Assembly: GCF_006864425.1 (NCBI RefSeq)
Contig: NZ_QHLI01000005.1
Location: 17,196 to 81,195 of the forward strand
Length of the DNA stretch: 64,000 bases
DNA from: Campylobacter troglodytis
Lineage (GTDB): Bacteria; Campylobacterota; Campylobacteria; Campylobacterales; Campylobacteraceae
Direction: 5' to 3'
The translations under genes were made by a program, and so were the position numbers. The notes below the pieces were generated by a model. That model had not been told where the DNA came from. It saw only the letters and a list, made by a program, of their open reading frames with translations, and searched no databases. Below are positions 7,895 through 17,760 of this stretch, one piece after another (within the stretch, counting starts at the first letter, position 1; each line of letters begins with the position of its first letter).

Positions 7895-8801
7895 CGGCAT
7901 TAAGATCCCAGCCCTTGGCCTTGGAACCTTTGGCTTAGAAAATGCTCAACAATGCGTAGAAGATGCCCTTGAATTAGGCTACAGACTAATAGACACAGCA
8001 CAAAAATATGCCAACGAAAAAGACATAGGAAGGGCATTGAAGGTGGCTTTAAATTCAGGGCTTAAAAGAGAAGAGCACTTCATACAAAGCAAGCTTTGGA
8101 TAAGCCATACCGATAAAAAGGGCGCGCTAAAAGCCTTTGATGAGAGCTTAAAGAATTTGGGGGTGGATTATTTGGATTGCTATATGCTTCATTATCCCTT
8201 TAATGATCTTTATGCAGCCTACAAAGAATTAAGCAAACTTTACAAAAAAGGGCTAATAAAAGCACTTGGGGTTAGTAATTTTTACCCTGATAAACTAGCC
8301 GATCTTTGTATATTTAACGAAATTAAGCCTTGCTTAAATCAGCTTGAACTTCATCCTTTTTATCAAAGAAAAAAAGAGCTTTCTTTTAATCACAATTTAA
8401 ATATAGCAGTACAGGCCTGGTGTCCCTTAGCTCAGGGCAAAGACATTTTTACAAACAAAATACTAAGCAAAATAGCCAAAAAACACAGCAAAACCGTAGC
8501 ACAGATCATTTTGCGTTGGCATATAGAAAATAAGATCATAGTCATACCAAAAAGCACAAACAAGCAAAGATTAAGGGAAAATATTGACATCTTTGATTTT
8601 AGCTTGGATGAAAGCGATCTAAGTGAAATTTCAAGGCTTGATACAAATAAAAGCTTGTTTTTAGAGCTTTTTGGCTATGAAAGGATTAAGTGGCTTGAGG
8701 GCTTTAAGTCTTTGGCGTCTGTGAATTTTAATGCTGTAAATGCCCTTGCTAGTAAAAATATAGAACTAAACAACACTCAAAGTAAGGGGGGGGGGTGGTA
8801 A
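7872..8801 (+). CDS. aldo/keto reductase
   Basis: NADPH-dependent aldo/keto reductase of the 2,5-diketogluconate reductase type (309 residues, TIM barrel). The catalytic tetrad is present: Asp in RLIDTAQKYAN, Tyr in the same segment, Lys in IQSKLW and His in MLHYPF. The IPKS motif of the cofactor site is in VIPKSTNKQRL. It starts at ATG 7872 behind AAAGGA and overlaps the preceding gene by 23 bases. Its position directly after the transketolase genes suggests it reduces a sugar aldehyde or ketone made by them (inference). A 10-G tract (8786-8795) encodes the last glycines, so the C-terminus is phase variable. Confidence 0.85.
   Translation: MHYFTLNNGIKIPALGLGTFGLENAQQCVEDALELGYRLIDTAQKYANEKDIGRALKVALNSGLKREEHFIQSKLWISHTDKKGALKAFDESLKNLGVDYLDCYMLHYPFNDLYAAYKELSKLYKKGLIKALGVSNFYPDKLADLCIFNEIKPCLNQLELHPFYQRKKELSFNHNLNIAVQAWCPLAQGKDIFTNKILSKIAKKHSKTVAQIILRWHIENKIIVIPKSTNKQRLRENIDIFDFSLDESDLSEISRLDTNKSLFLELFGYERIKWLEGFKSLASVNFNAVNALASKNIELNNTQSKGGGW
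8786..8795 (+). repeat. poly-G tract (10 G) at the 3' end of the aldo/keto reductase gene
   Basis: Ten G bases just before TGG TAA. Slippage would alter the final residues and could allow extension into the following spacer. Confidence 0.9.
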
Positions 8802-9306
8802 TACTCCCCTTTTTCTATCTTCATCTTGCCTTAAAATTCAAAGCACACTTTGTGCTTTTATCCTTTTTTATACAGTTACTCTTTTTTACACTTTTTACAC
8901 TTTTTACACTTTTTACACTTTTTACACTTTTTACACTTTTTACACTTTTTGCTATCTCTTTACAAACACTAATTTTCTCACACGGTTTTGTCATTTTAAG
9001 CTCACAAAAACAAAGAAAGAAACTTTCAAACAAGCCTTTTGTGCCTTTGTCATCATTGAAAATTTCATTATTTTTCAAGCTCTTCACATTGTTTCAAATT
9101 TCAAAACAAGAAGGCAAATTTCAAGCACCAAAACAACAGTTCAAAGTATGTGTGAATTTATGGACACAAATTCACAAACTCATCTTTTTTCAAAGCATTT
9201 TACACATTTTCATCTTTTGCAAGCAAACGACTTGTTTAAATTCAAAAAATCTTCTTTTCACTCAAAAACAACTCACGGTTTTCAAACTTTCAAAAAAGGA
9301 GCATAA
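8802..9306. repeat. spacer with seven 9-bp TTTTTACAC repeats
   Basis: The spacer holds a tandem array of seven TTTTTACAC units at 8883-8945 followed by AT-rich DNA. A plus-strand frame is open through it (LFT repeats), but it lacks a ribosome site and family similarity, so I do not call it a gene. The end of the spacer carries AAAAAGGAGC, the ribosome site of the next gene. Confidence 0.75.
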
Positions 9307-10320
9307 ATGAAATTATTTGAATTTTTAGCTGAATTTTATGAAAAAATCAAGCTAAAAGAATTACAAAAACTAGAAAACAAGGTGGTGTTTATCACAGATG
9401 CAAACGGACTTGTAGGTGGGAATCTTTTAAGCTATTTGCATTTTTTAAACAAAAAGCAAGGGCTTAAAATGAAGCTTATAGCTCACTCTTTTTCGCCTCC
9501 GCTTAAATGGCTACCAGATGGAATTGAGTATTTAAGCGGGGATTTGTGCGAGTTTAAGCCAAATTTTCATTTTGATTTTTTAATCCACGCAGCCACCTAC
9601 GGACAGCCAAAAAAGGTCTTTGAGTATCAAAATGCCACAGTTAGGCTAAATACCACAGCCTACATAGAGCTTTTAGAACAGGCCAAGCTTTGCAAGGCTA
9701 CCGTGCTTTTTTTAAGCACTTCTTCAATTTATGGGGAGATTCCACTTGAAAAAAGCCCAGCAAAAGAAGATTTTGTGGGAAGTGTTAATTGCACTAACTT
9801 TGCTTCACTTTATGCAGAATCAAAAAGAATGGCTGAGTGCATAAGTAGCATTTATGCTGCAAACGGGCTTGATCTGCGTGTGGCTAGGCTAGCCATAGCT
9901 TATGGGGCTGGGGTGAAAATTGATGATAAAAGATTTATAAATGAGTTTATCAAAAAAGCCTTGCAAGGCGAGCTTACTATGATGGATAGTGGGGTGGCTG
10001 TAAGGCAGGTGTGCTTCATTAGCGATGCCATTGAAATGCTTTTAAATGTGATGCTCTCAGCCAAAGATAGAGTTTATAATATAAGTGGACTTTTTGATGA
10101 AAAGGTTGGCACTGTGGCAAGCATAGCTAAGATCATAGCCAAGCACACGCAAAGTAAGCTAGTTTTTCCAAAAGAAGAAAAGGGAGTTGTGGGTGCTTAT
10201 AATAGTGTGGTAATAGACATTGGCAAATACTGCAAGGAATTTGACAAAAAGGACTTTGTGAGCCTTGAAACGGGGCTTAAAAAGAACATTGAGTGGATTA
10301 AATTTTTAAAAGGAGTGTGA
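9307..10320 (+). CDS. NAD-dependent epimerase/dehydratase (extended SDR), sugar nucleotide type
   Basis: 337-residue extended SDR. The catalytic YxxxK is visible (LYAESKRMAE) after SSIYGE, and ARLAIAYG and the C-terminal substrate part are as in sugar-nucleotide 4,6-dehydratases and UDP-glucuronate decarboxylases. The nucleotide motif reads TDANGLVGG: the first Gly of GxxGxxG is Asp, which is unusual and may affect cofactor choice. Start ATG 9307 has a strong AAAGGAG. Its substrate is unknown; the neighbours suggest a branch sugar of the capsule. Confidence 0.75.
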   Translation: MKLFEFLAEFYEKIKLKELQKLENKVVFITDANGLVGGNLLSYLHFLNKKQGLKMKLIAHSFSPPLKWLPDGIEYLSGDLCEFKPNFHFDFLIHAATYGQPKKVFEYQNATVRLNTTAYIELLEQAKLCKATVLFLSTSSIYGEIPLEKSPAKEDFVGSVNCTNFASLYAESKRMAECISSIYAANGLDLRVARLAIAYGAGVKIDDKRFINEFIKKALQGELTMMDSGVAVRQVCFISDAIEMLLNVMLSAKDRVYNISGLFDEKVGTVASIAKIIAKHTQSKLVFPKEEKGVVGAYNSVVIDIGKYCKEFDKKDFVSLETGLKKNIEWIKFLKGV

Positions 10321-10877
10321 GTTTTTGTGATGTCTTTAAAGTGCTTACCGTCAAAGCCGGCTAGCTTTTTGGTGTTTGGTAAAGTGCAAGGATTTTCAGC
10401 ATTTGGCAATGCTTCATTTAAAAATGTATCTAAATTTGCGTGAATTTATAGTTTTTTGCCTGAATTTTTTAGAAAATTCACAAAAAATTCACGCAATTTT
10501 ATGAAGTTGGCTGTGGATACTTCGCCTTTCTATGAAAGGCTCAGTATGACGGATATTTGTCATTCTGAGTGGAGTGCGTAGCACGAAACGAAGAATCCAC
10601 GATTTAAAGGCGACTTTGATTTTAAAAGGCTTGATTTTAAAAGTCGCCCTTGATTTTTATGGATTCTTCGCATTCGCTCGCAATGACGAAGTTGGCGTGA
10701 ATTTTTTAGAAAATTCACAAAAAATTCACATCAAATTTTATTAAGTAAGGTATGCCTTTTGTAAAAATTATCTAAGTATTTGCAAGCTTTATCATCAAGC
10801 CTAAATATCAAAAATCTAAAAAAGCTAAGAAAGTATGCTATAATGTTGGTAAAATTTTGTGTTATGGTAGCAAGAAT
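10321..10877. repeat. spacer with GTCATTCTGAG-type palindromes
   Basis: No gene. Around 10515-10690 lie arms of two dispersed palindrome families: GATACTTCG...CTCAGTATGAC, GTCATTCTGAG...CGAAGAATCC, and GGATTCTTCG...CGCAATGACG. The GTGAATTTT word flanks them. The last part carries the promoter of the toxin-antitoxin pair. Confidence 0.7.
10839..10844 (+). promoter_or_regulatory. -10 box of the second toxin-antitoxin operon
   Basis: TATAAT within TATGCTATAATG, 33 bases before the preferred antitoxin start. No convincing -35 box, as is common for the main sigma factor in Campylobacter. Confidence 0.6.
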
Positions 10878-11144
10878 ATGAACTCAAAAGCAACAATGAT
10901 CGTTGATTATAGCAAATATAGCTTTGAAAGACTTTTTAAAGAACTTAACAGCACAAGCGAGAAAATTGCTAAGCTAAACAGCCAAAAAAAGACCTTGCAA
11001 AACAAAAAGGCCAAAATAAAACATGCATTAAAGAATAAGCCTAAAATCCCCACAGACAAGACGAAAGAAGCCTTACTACACTCTCACACAGTTCTTAAAA
11101 CACGAAACTACGATGACTTTGAAAGGTTAATTGAAAGCGAATAA
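10878..11144 (+). CDS. probable antitoxin of a YafQ/RelE-type pair
   Basis: About 88 residues with VDYSKYSFERLFKEL near the N-terminus, a lysine-rich coiled middle part (EKIAKLNSQKKTLQNKKAKIKHAL) and a tail that would bind the toxin. I do not recognise the family from sequence alone; the antitoxin call rests on size, charge and the toxin immediately downstream. I prefer ATG 10878; a TTG at 10857 would add 7 residues but lies very close to the expected transcription start. Confidence 0.6.
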   Translation: MNSKATMIVDYSKYSFERLFKELNSTSEKIAKLNSQKKTLQNKKAKIKHALKNKPKIPTDKTKEALLHSHTVLKTRNYDDFERLIESE

Positions 11145-11145
11145 A

Positions 11146-11421
11146 ATGCGTGAAATCAGCTTTCAAAATACCTACATACAAGATTTTAAGCTAGTAAAAA
11201 AACAGGGCTGGGATTTAGCAAAGATTAAAAGCGCTATAAGCGAGTTGCAAAATTCAGACATTTTAGATAAAAAATTACGAGATCACGCACTTGTAGGAGA
11301 CTTCAAAGGCTATAGGGAATGCCATGTTTATGGGGATTTAATTATAATATATAAACGAAACAAAGACAGTTTAATACTTTATAGGATAGGCAGACACCAG
11401 GATCTGTTTAAGGGATATTAA
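11146..11421 (+). CDS. YafQ-type toxin (RelE superfamily)
   Basis: 91-residue RelE-fold toxin closest to the YafQ group, which cleave mRNA on the ribosome. Seen in sequence: FQNTYIQDFKLVKKQGWD at the N-terminus, a KLRDHALVGDFKGYRECHV core, and a C-terminal LIIIYKR...LILYRIGRHQDLF strand pair with the late His expected for YafQ-type enzymes. ATG 11146 starts one base after the antitoxin stop; TTG 11131 in the antitoxin end is an alternative start with a better placed AAAGG. Confidence 0.85.
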   Translation: MREISFQNTYIQDFKLVKKQGWDLAKIKSAISELQNSDILDKKLRDHALVGDFKGYRECHVYGDLIIIYKRNKDSLILYRIGRHQDLFKGY

Positions 11422-11681
11422 GAATTTTTTAGCTTGTAAATAATTATTTTGTCATTCAAAATCCTTACTATATAGCTTAAAGCTCATAAATTAAGGGCAT
11501 TTTCATCACTTCTTGTATTTTGCGATTTAAAATAAGGAATCTTTGTCTAAGATTAATGCTTTTTTGAATAGGAGTCATTTTTTAAAAACTTCACGCAAAG
11601 CCTTAAAATTTGCCACTTATAAGCTTTTATTTAAGTTTTTTTATTAAAATTACAAGATCTATCTCACAAAAAAGGACAAGA

Positions 11682-13034
11682 ATGACAAAGATAAACTACT
11701 CCCTTGCAAGTAGCACCTGGGATGAAAAAGAATTAAATGCCATAAATGAGGTGATTAAGAGTGATTTTTTCACTATGGGCGAGAAGGTAGCTCAGTTTGA
11801 AAAGGACTTTGCGTCCTTTGTAGGCAGCAAGTTTGCTGTGATGACAAGTTCTGGCTCAGCGGCAAATCTCATCGCCACAGCTTCTCTTTTTTACACCAAA
11901 AAGCCACTTTTAAAAAGGGGTGATGAGTGTATAGTTCCTGCTGTTTCTTGGAGTACGACATATTTTCCACTTTATCAATATGGGCTTAAATTAAAATTCG
12001 TAGATATTGACTTAAAGACGCTAAATTATGACTTAAAAGCCTTAAAAAAAGCCATTTCAAGCAAGACAAAGATGATAATGTGCGTGAATTTGCTAGGAAA
12101 TCCAAATGATTTTGAGACAATTTTTAAGCTGATTAAGGGGAAAAACATTATCATCTTTGAGGATAATTGCGAAAGCCTTGGTGCTACTTACAAGGGCAAG
12201 CAAGCAGGAACCTTTGGGCTTGTGGGAACCTTTTCTACCTTTTACTCTCATCATATGGCTACTATGGAGGGAGGCTTTGTGGCGACAAATAACGAAGAAA
12301 TTTATCATATCTTGTTGAGTTTAAGGGCACACGGCTGGACTAGAAATTTGCCTAAACATAATCTTGTAAGTGGGGTAAAAAGTGAGGATTATTTTGAGGA
12401 AGCCTTTAAATTTGTCCTTCCTGGCTACAATGTCCGCCCCGTTGAAATGAGCGGTGCTATCGGCATAGAACAGCTTAAAAAGCTGCCAAGGTTTTTGCAA
12501 AATCGCCGCGAAAATGCAAGGTATTTTGTAGAGCTTTTCAAGGATAGCAAGGATTTTATCATTCAAAAAGAAATTGGCAAATCAAGCTGGTTTGGCTTTT
12601 CTTTTATCATCAAAAAGGACTCAAAGCTAAAAAGAAAAGAAGTTCTCAAAGCCTTACAAGAGGCTGGCATAGAATACCGTCCTATCAATGCTGGGGATTT
12701 TACTCAAAATGAGGTTATAAAATACCTTGATTATGAAATTGACGGCTCTCTTAAAAACGCAAAATACCTTGATAAAAAGGGCTTTTTCGTTGGTAATCAC
12801 CAAATTGACATCAAGCCCCAACTTAGTCTGCTAGCTAAAAGCCTTTATGCTTTAAGCAAGCAAAGCGTGAATTTAAGCAAGCTTATTGACAAAACTTCTG
12901 CAAGTTGTATAAATTCACGCACTGCAAACGAGAGAGAGAGAGAGAGAGTAAGAACCCTTAATAATGCTTCTTTCAATGTTTCTTTCATAGCCAAAACCAC
13001 AAACAAAGCCACTTCTTCCTTGGAGGTGGCTTGA
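11682..13034 (+). CDS. ColD-like PLP-dependent 3-dehydratase (DegT/DnrJ/EryC1 fold)
   Basis: Aminotransferase-fold sugar enzyme (about 450 residues). In this family the PLP Lys lies six residues before the EGG of the conserved block. Here that block is STFYSHHMATMEGG, with His in the Lys position. That substitution is the hallmark of ColD and RfbH, which remove the 3-OH of a 4-keto-6-deoxy sugar instead of aminating it. With a GDP-heptose 4,6-dehydratase nearby, the inferred product is a GDP-3,6-dideoxy-heptose. Start ATG 11682 follows AAAGGA. The catalytic domain ends near residue 415; the tail contains a (GA)9 tract. The stop overlaps the next start (TGATG). Confidence 0.8.
   Translation: MTKINYSLASSTWDEKELNAINEVIKSDFFTMGEKVAQFEKDFASFVGSKFAVMTSSGSAANLIATASLFYTKKPLLKRGDECIVPAVSWSTTYFPLYQYGLKLKFVDIDLKTLNYDLKALKKAISSKTKMIMCVNLLGNPNDFETIFKLIKGKNIIIFEDNCESLGATYKGKQAGTFGLVGTFSTFYSHHMATMEGGFVATNNEEIYHILLSLRAHGWTRNLPKHNLVSGVKSEDYFEEAFKFVLPGYNVRPVEMSGAIGIEQLKKLPRFLQNRRENARYFVELFKDSKDFIIQKEIGKSSWFGFSFIIKKDSKLKRKEVLKALQEAGIEYRPINAGDFTQNEVIKYLDYEIDGSLKNAKYLDKKGFFVGNHQIDIKPQLSLLAKSLYALSKQSVNLSKLIDKTSASCINSRTANERERERVRTLNNASFNVSFIAKTTNKATSSLEVA
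12930..12948 (+). repeat. (GA)9 dinucleotide tract near the 3' end of the ColD-like gene
   Basis: Nine GA units plus a G encode NERERERV. A change of one unit shifts the frame after the enzyme domain and would uncouple translation from the overlapping downstream start. Confidence 0.85.
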
Positions 13035-13585
13035 TGGCTATGGAATTTGATATACAAGAATCAAGCAAGATTAAGGGCGTTTTCATCATCACTCCAAATA
13101 AATTCAGCGATCTTCGTGGGGATCTTTGGACTGCTTTTACAGAAGATCATCTAGCAAAGCTCTTGCCAAAAAATCTTCACTTCAAACACGATAAATTCAT
13201 AAACTCACATTTTAATGTCCTTCGCGGAATTCACGGCGATGTAAAGACCTATAAGCTAGTTACTTGCGTTTATGGGGAGGTGCAACAAGTGGTAGTAGAT
13301 GCTAGAAAGGAAAGTCCAAGCTACTTGCAATGGGAAAGCTTTAACATAGGACCTAAGAATCAAAAGCTTATCCTAGTGCCACCAAATATGGGAAATTCAC
13401 ATTATGTGCTTTCAAAGGAGGCTGTTTATTATTACAAACTTGCTTATGAGGGCGAGTATTTAGACTATGATGAGCAATTTACTTTGGCTTACAACGATCC
13501 TAAAATCAATGTCAAATGGCAGTTAAAGGCTGACAAGCCCATACTTTCAAATAGAGACATTGAGGCAAGTTTAAATAATGGTTAA
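13034..13585 (+). CDS. RmlC-like sugar epimerase, Cj1430-type
   Basis: Cupin-fold 3,5-epimerase relative of 183 residues. FNVLRGIHGDVKTYKL carries the expected active-site His, and KLAYEGEYLDYDEQF matches the RmlC C-terminal region. It resembles what I recall of Cj1430, which acts on GDP-4-keto-heptose in C. jejuni capsule synthesis. Start ATG 13034 overlaps the stop of the upstream gene and has a very strong GGAGGT 5 bases upstream; ATG 13040 is possible. The Cj1427-like dehydrogenase and Fcl-like reductases of this cluster would act before and after it. Confidence 0.85.
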   Translation: MAMEFDIQESSKIKGVFIITPNKFSDLRGDLWTAFTEDHLAKLLPKNLHFKHDKFINSHFNVLRGIHGDVKTYKLVTCVYGEVQQVVVDARKESPSYLQWESFNIGPKNQKLILVPPNMGNSHYVLSKEAVYYYKLAYEGEYLDYDEQFTLAYNDPKINVKWQLKADKPILSNRDIEASLNNG

Positions 13586-14240
13586 ATTTAGCTAGAAAAA
13601 GATGTGAATTTTTTGGCTACAAAAAATGTTAATTTTTACAAAATGCTTTGTCATTTTGAACGCGTGCTAAAAAACCGTATTTATGCAGAAATGCCTTGAA
13701 TTGACGACTTTTAGCCTACCTTGTAGGCTCAAAATGACAAAGTAAAGACTTTAAAAAAATATTTAAAAATAGCAAAAAATTTACGCAATTTTATGAAGTT
13801 GGCTGTGGATACTTTGCTACGCTCAGTATGACGAGTTGGTGGATTGTGAAGGTTTTACTCACTTTTCTCATAAAATCTCGCAATGACTGAGTGTAAGCGT
13901 GAATTTTTTATAATTTTTGGCAAAGGCGTGAATTTTTTAAGATTTTTTAAAAAAAATTTACAAAATGTCGTCATTGCGAGACTTTGTAAGCATTAGCGTG
14001 CAAAGTCGTGGCAATGCGTAGTCAAAAAGCTGTGAATTTTCCATTTTTAAATCATCTAAAAACCAAAAAAACATAAAAATTTACGCCTTTGGGTGTAGTG
14101 GATTACCACGCCCCCCACTTCATCAAATCTCGCAATGACGAAAAATCCGTGAATTTTTTGAGAATTTCACAAAAAAATTCACGGAAATTTCAAAAAAACC
14201 CAAATTTAAAGGCTACTAAAATTTGCAAAAATCCCAAAAT
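13586..14240. repeat. spacer packed with dispersed palindromic repeats
   Basis: Convergent spacer with no credible gene. It contains arms of the TTGTCATTTTGA, ACGCTCAGTATGAC and CGTCATTGCGAGACTT families and many GTGAATTTTT words. The 66-codon frame at 14089 is made of these repeats. Confidence 0.7.
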
Positions 14241-15272
14241 TCAGCGGTTCAAAGGCACCCTACCCTTTTTTATCTCATCTCGCCAATGATTTAATAAGTC
14301 TTTAAACATCTGCTTTGCCGCAATTTCAGGCTTCCAGTCTATGAATTTTTTTATTTTAGTATTATCAAACATTTGATAGTCTGCATCTATAGGACGCAAG
14401 CGGTTCTCATCCACTTCTATTTTTATGTCCTTTCTCGTGCTAAAAGAAAGCAAAATTTCTATTACCTCAGGTAGTTTAAAGGCTTCCTCACCTGCTATGT
14501 TAAAGCATTCTCCATTTGGAATCTTGCCCTCCTCACAAGCCTTTGATAACAAAAAATAAGCCCTTATCGCATCGCGGCAATCTTGAAAGGTGCGGGTGCT
14601 ACTAAGATTTCCTACCTTGATGACATTTTCTTGCAAATTTGCCTCGATTAAGGCTATTTGCTTTGCCACCGTGCTTTCAAAGAAAACATCGCTTCTTCTT
14701 GGACCTGAGTGAGTTCCCATTCTCGTTACAAAGCTTTTAATTTTATAAGCCTCCCCATAAAAACGCCCCAAATAATCCGTGCCTATCTTGCTTAAACTAT
14801 AAGGACTTGCTGCGTGAAAGGGGGTGTCCTCATTTAGCAAAATGCCCTTTTTTGCCCGCCCATAAACCTCACTTGATGAGCAAATATGCACAACTGGGTC
14901 ATAACCCTCCCTTTGCCTTAGAATTCGCACATTTTCAAGCAAATTCGCCGTGCCTATGATATTGGTTTGCAAGGTTTCAAGGGGGATGTCAAAAGATGTT
15001 TTAGGAAAGCTTTGAGCTGCTAGGTGAAAGATAAAATCAGGCAATTTGTTCTCAATCAAACGGCTTAAACTAGCAAAATCGTTTAAATCTGCGTAAAAAA
15101 TCTCTATCCTGTCCTTGCGGTTTATGCGTTCTGTTAGATGATAGATATTGTCCATACTTTCTTGCCAACGCATTAGCCCAACTATATGATAATTTGTGTT
15201 TTCAAGCAAGTAATCAGCCATTTGTGAGCCAACCTGACCTGTAAAGCCTGTAATGAGAGCGGTTTTACCCAT
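14241..15272 (-). CDS. GDP-heptose 4,6-dehydratase (GMD family, DdahA/DmhA/WcbK type)
   Basis: GDP-mannose 4,6-dehydratase family protein of 343 residues. It has the NADP motif TGFTGQVGSQ, the active-site SSSEVYG and YSLSK (YxxxK), and RMGTHSGPRRSDVFFES in the nucleotide site. In Campylobacter and Yersinia the closest relatives act on GDP-D-glycero-manno-heptose to give the 4-keto-6-deoxy sugar, and hddA-gmhA-hddC here would supply that substrate. I start at ATG 15272 because AAAAGGA is upstream and the Rossmann motif follows at once; longer frames only add repeat-encoded residues. It is transcribed against its neighbours and divergently from the next gene. Confidence 0.87.
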   Translation of the reverse strand: MGKTALITGFTGQVGSQMADYLLENTNYHIVGLMRWQESMDNIYHLTERINRKDRIEIFYADLNDFASLSRLIENKLPDFIFHLAAQSFPKTSFDIPLETLQTNIIGTANLLENVRILRQREGYDPVVHICSSSEVYGRAKKGILLNEDTPFHAASPYSLSKIGTDYLGRFYGEAYKIKSFVTRMGTHSGPRRSDVFFESTVAKQIALIEANLQENVIKVGNLSSTRTFQDCRDAIRAYFLLSKACEEGKIPNGECFNIAGEEAFKLPEVIEILLSFSTRKDIKIEVDENRLRPIDADYQMFDNTKIKKFIDWKPEIAAKQMFKDLLNHWRDEIKKGRVPLNR

Positions 15273-16525
<1,253 letters not shown>

Positions 16526-16766
16526 GGCTTTGAATTTGAGTGAATTTTTTGGGATTTTTTGATATTTTTTGTGAATTTTTTATGCTGTCAGCAAGAAAGT
16601 GTGAAGTTTTTGGGAGTTTTTATAAAGGGCGTGAATTTTGTGGCAAAAAGGAGTGAATTTTTTAGGATTTTTGTGAATTGTTTCGTCAAATTTTAAAAAA
16701 AATTCACGCTTTTTTGTGAATTTTTATAAAAAATTCACGCAAAATTCAACAAAAAGAAAGGATAAA

Positions 16767-17626
16767 ATGCAAGAAAAGAAAAAAGCCTTAATCTACGGCT
16801 TAGGGCGAAGGGGTAGGCAAATAGCTGAGCTTATTTGCTTTGATTATGAGCTTTTAGGCTTTGTAGATGAGCTTTACAAAGAAAGCCAAATCACCATAAA
16901 CAAGCAAGTTTATAGGGTTTTTAACAGCAATGATGAAGCCTTGCTAAATTTGGACTTTGATAAGGTTTTTGTCGGCTTGTTTGAGATGCAAGAGGGGGTT
17001 GATAATTTGCAAAAACTTGGCGTAAAGCCTGAAAAAATCGACACTAGCTTGGGGCATTTTGATGCAAGGGTAGATTTTATCCGCTCTTTAAGCATTCACT
17101 TTCAAAAGTATAGGATAAAGGGTAGTGTAGCTGAGCTTGGAGTGTTTCAAGGTGATTTTGCAAGATTTATCAATAAATTTTTTAGCTCAAAGTGCTATTT
17201 GATTGATACTTTCAGTGGCTTTGATGATAGAGATGTCCAAAAAGAAGGGCAGGAAGGTTGTGTTGATTTTATAGAGGGCGAATTTACAAATACTTCCATA
17301 GACTTAGTGAGATCAAAGCTCTCGCGCCCTGAAAGGGTGCAATTTATCAAGGGTTATTTCCCACAAGATGTGCTAGGAAAGATCCCAAATGAGGAGCAAT
17401 TTTGCTTTGTAAATCTTGATATGGATCTAAAAGAGCCTATTTTAGCTGGGCTTGAATACTTCTACCCAAGGCTAGTGGGGGGGGGGGGGGGGTAATACTC
17501 ATAGATGATTATTATCACCTACGGTTTAAAGGAGTTATGGAAGCTGTGGATAAATTCGCCTTTGATAAGGGCTTAATGCCTTATCCCATAGGCGATGGCA
17601 AAAATGCGTTTTTTATAAAAAGGTAA
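16767..17626 (+). CDS. TylF/Cj1426-like methyltransferase, poly-G phase variable, OFF in this copy
   Basis: SAM-dependent O-methyltransferase of the TylF/MycF type. The SAM site region is GSVAELGVFQGDFARFIN and the metal/substrate region is CFVNLDMDLKEPILAGLEYFYPRL. As sequenced, a 16-G tract (17477-17492) leads straight into TAA at 17493. With 14 or 17 G the frame continues as VILIDDYYHL...IKR and stops at 17624-17626, restoring the family's DDY motif. The gene is therefore OFF here. C. jejuni Cj1426, which methylates C6 of the capsular heptose, is similarly poly-G controlled. Start ATG 16767 follows AAAGGAT. Confidence 0.85.
17477..17492 (+). repeat. poly-G tract (16 G), OFF phase, methyltransferase gene
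   Basis: Sixteen G bases inside the coding region; 14 or 17 would restore the full-length methyltransferase. Confidence 0.9.
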
Positions 17627-17760
17627 TTTTGTAAAATTATTTGAGTTTTTGTGAGATTTTTGCAGTTTGTTAAAAAATTCACAAATGTTCTAAATTTTGT
17701 GTAAATTGTAAAATTTGATTAAAAAATTCACGCAAATTACAAAAGAAAGGAAAAGGGAAA

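Noticed and set aside
8795..9310. 171-codon frame with LFT repeats
   Set aside because: It comes from the 9-bp TTTTTACAC array and AT-rich spacer; it starts inside the end of the upstream gene without a ribosome site.
11682..13034. Ordinary sugar aminotransferase
   Set aside because: The PLP Lys position is His in an otherwise conserved block, so the ColD-like dehydratase reading is better.
14089..14289. 66-codon frame
   Set aside because: Made of palindrome arms and GTGAATTTT words and overlaps the end of the dehydratase gene.
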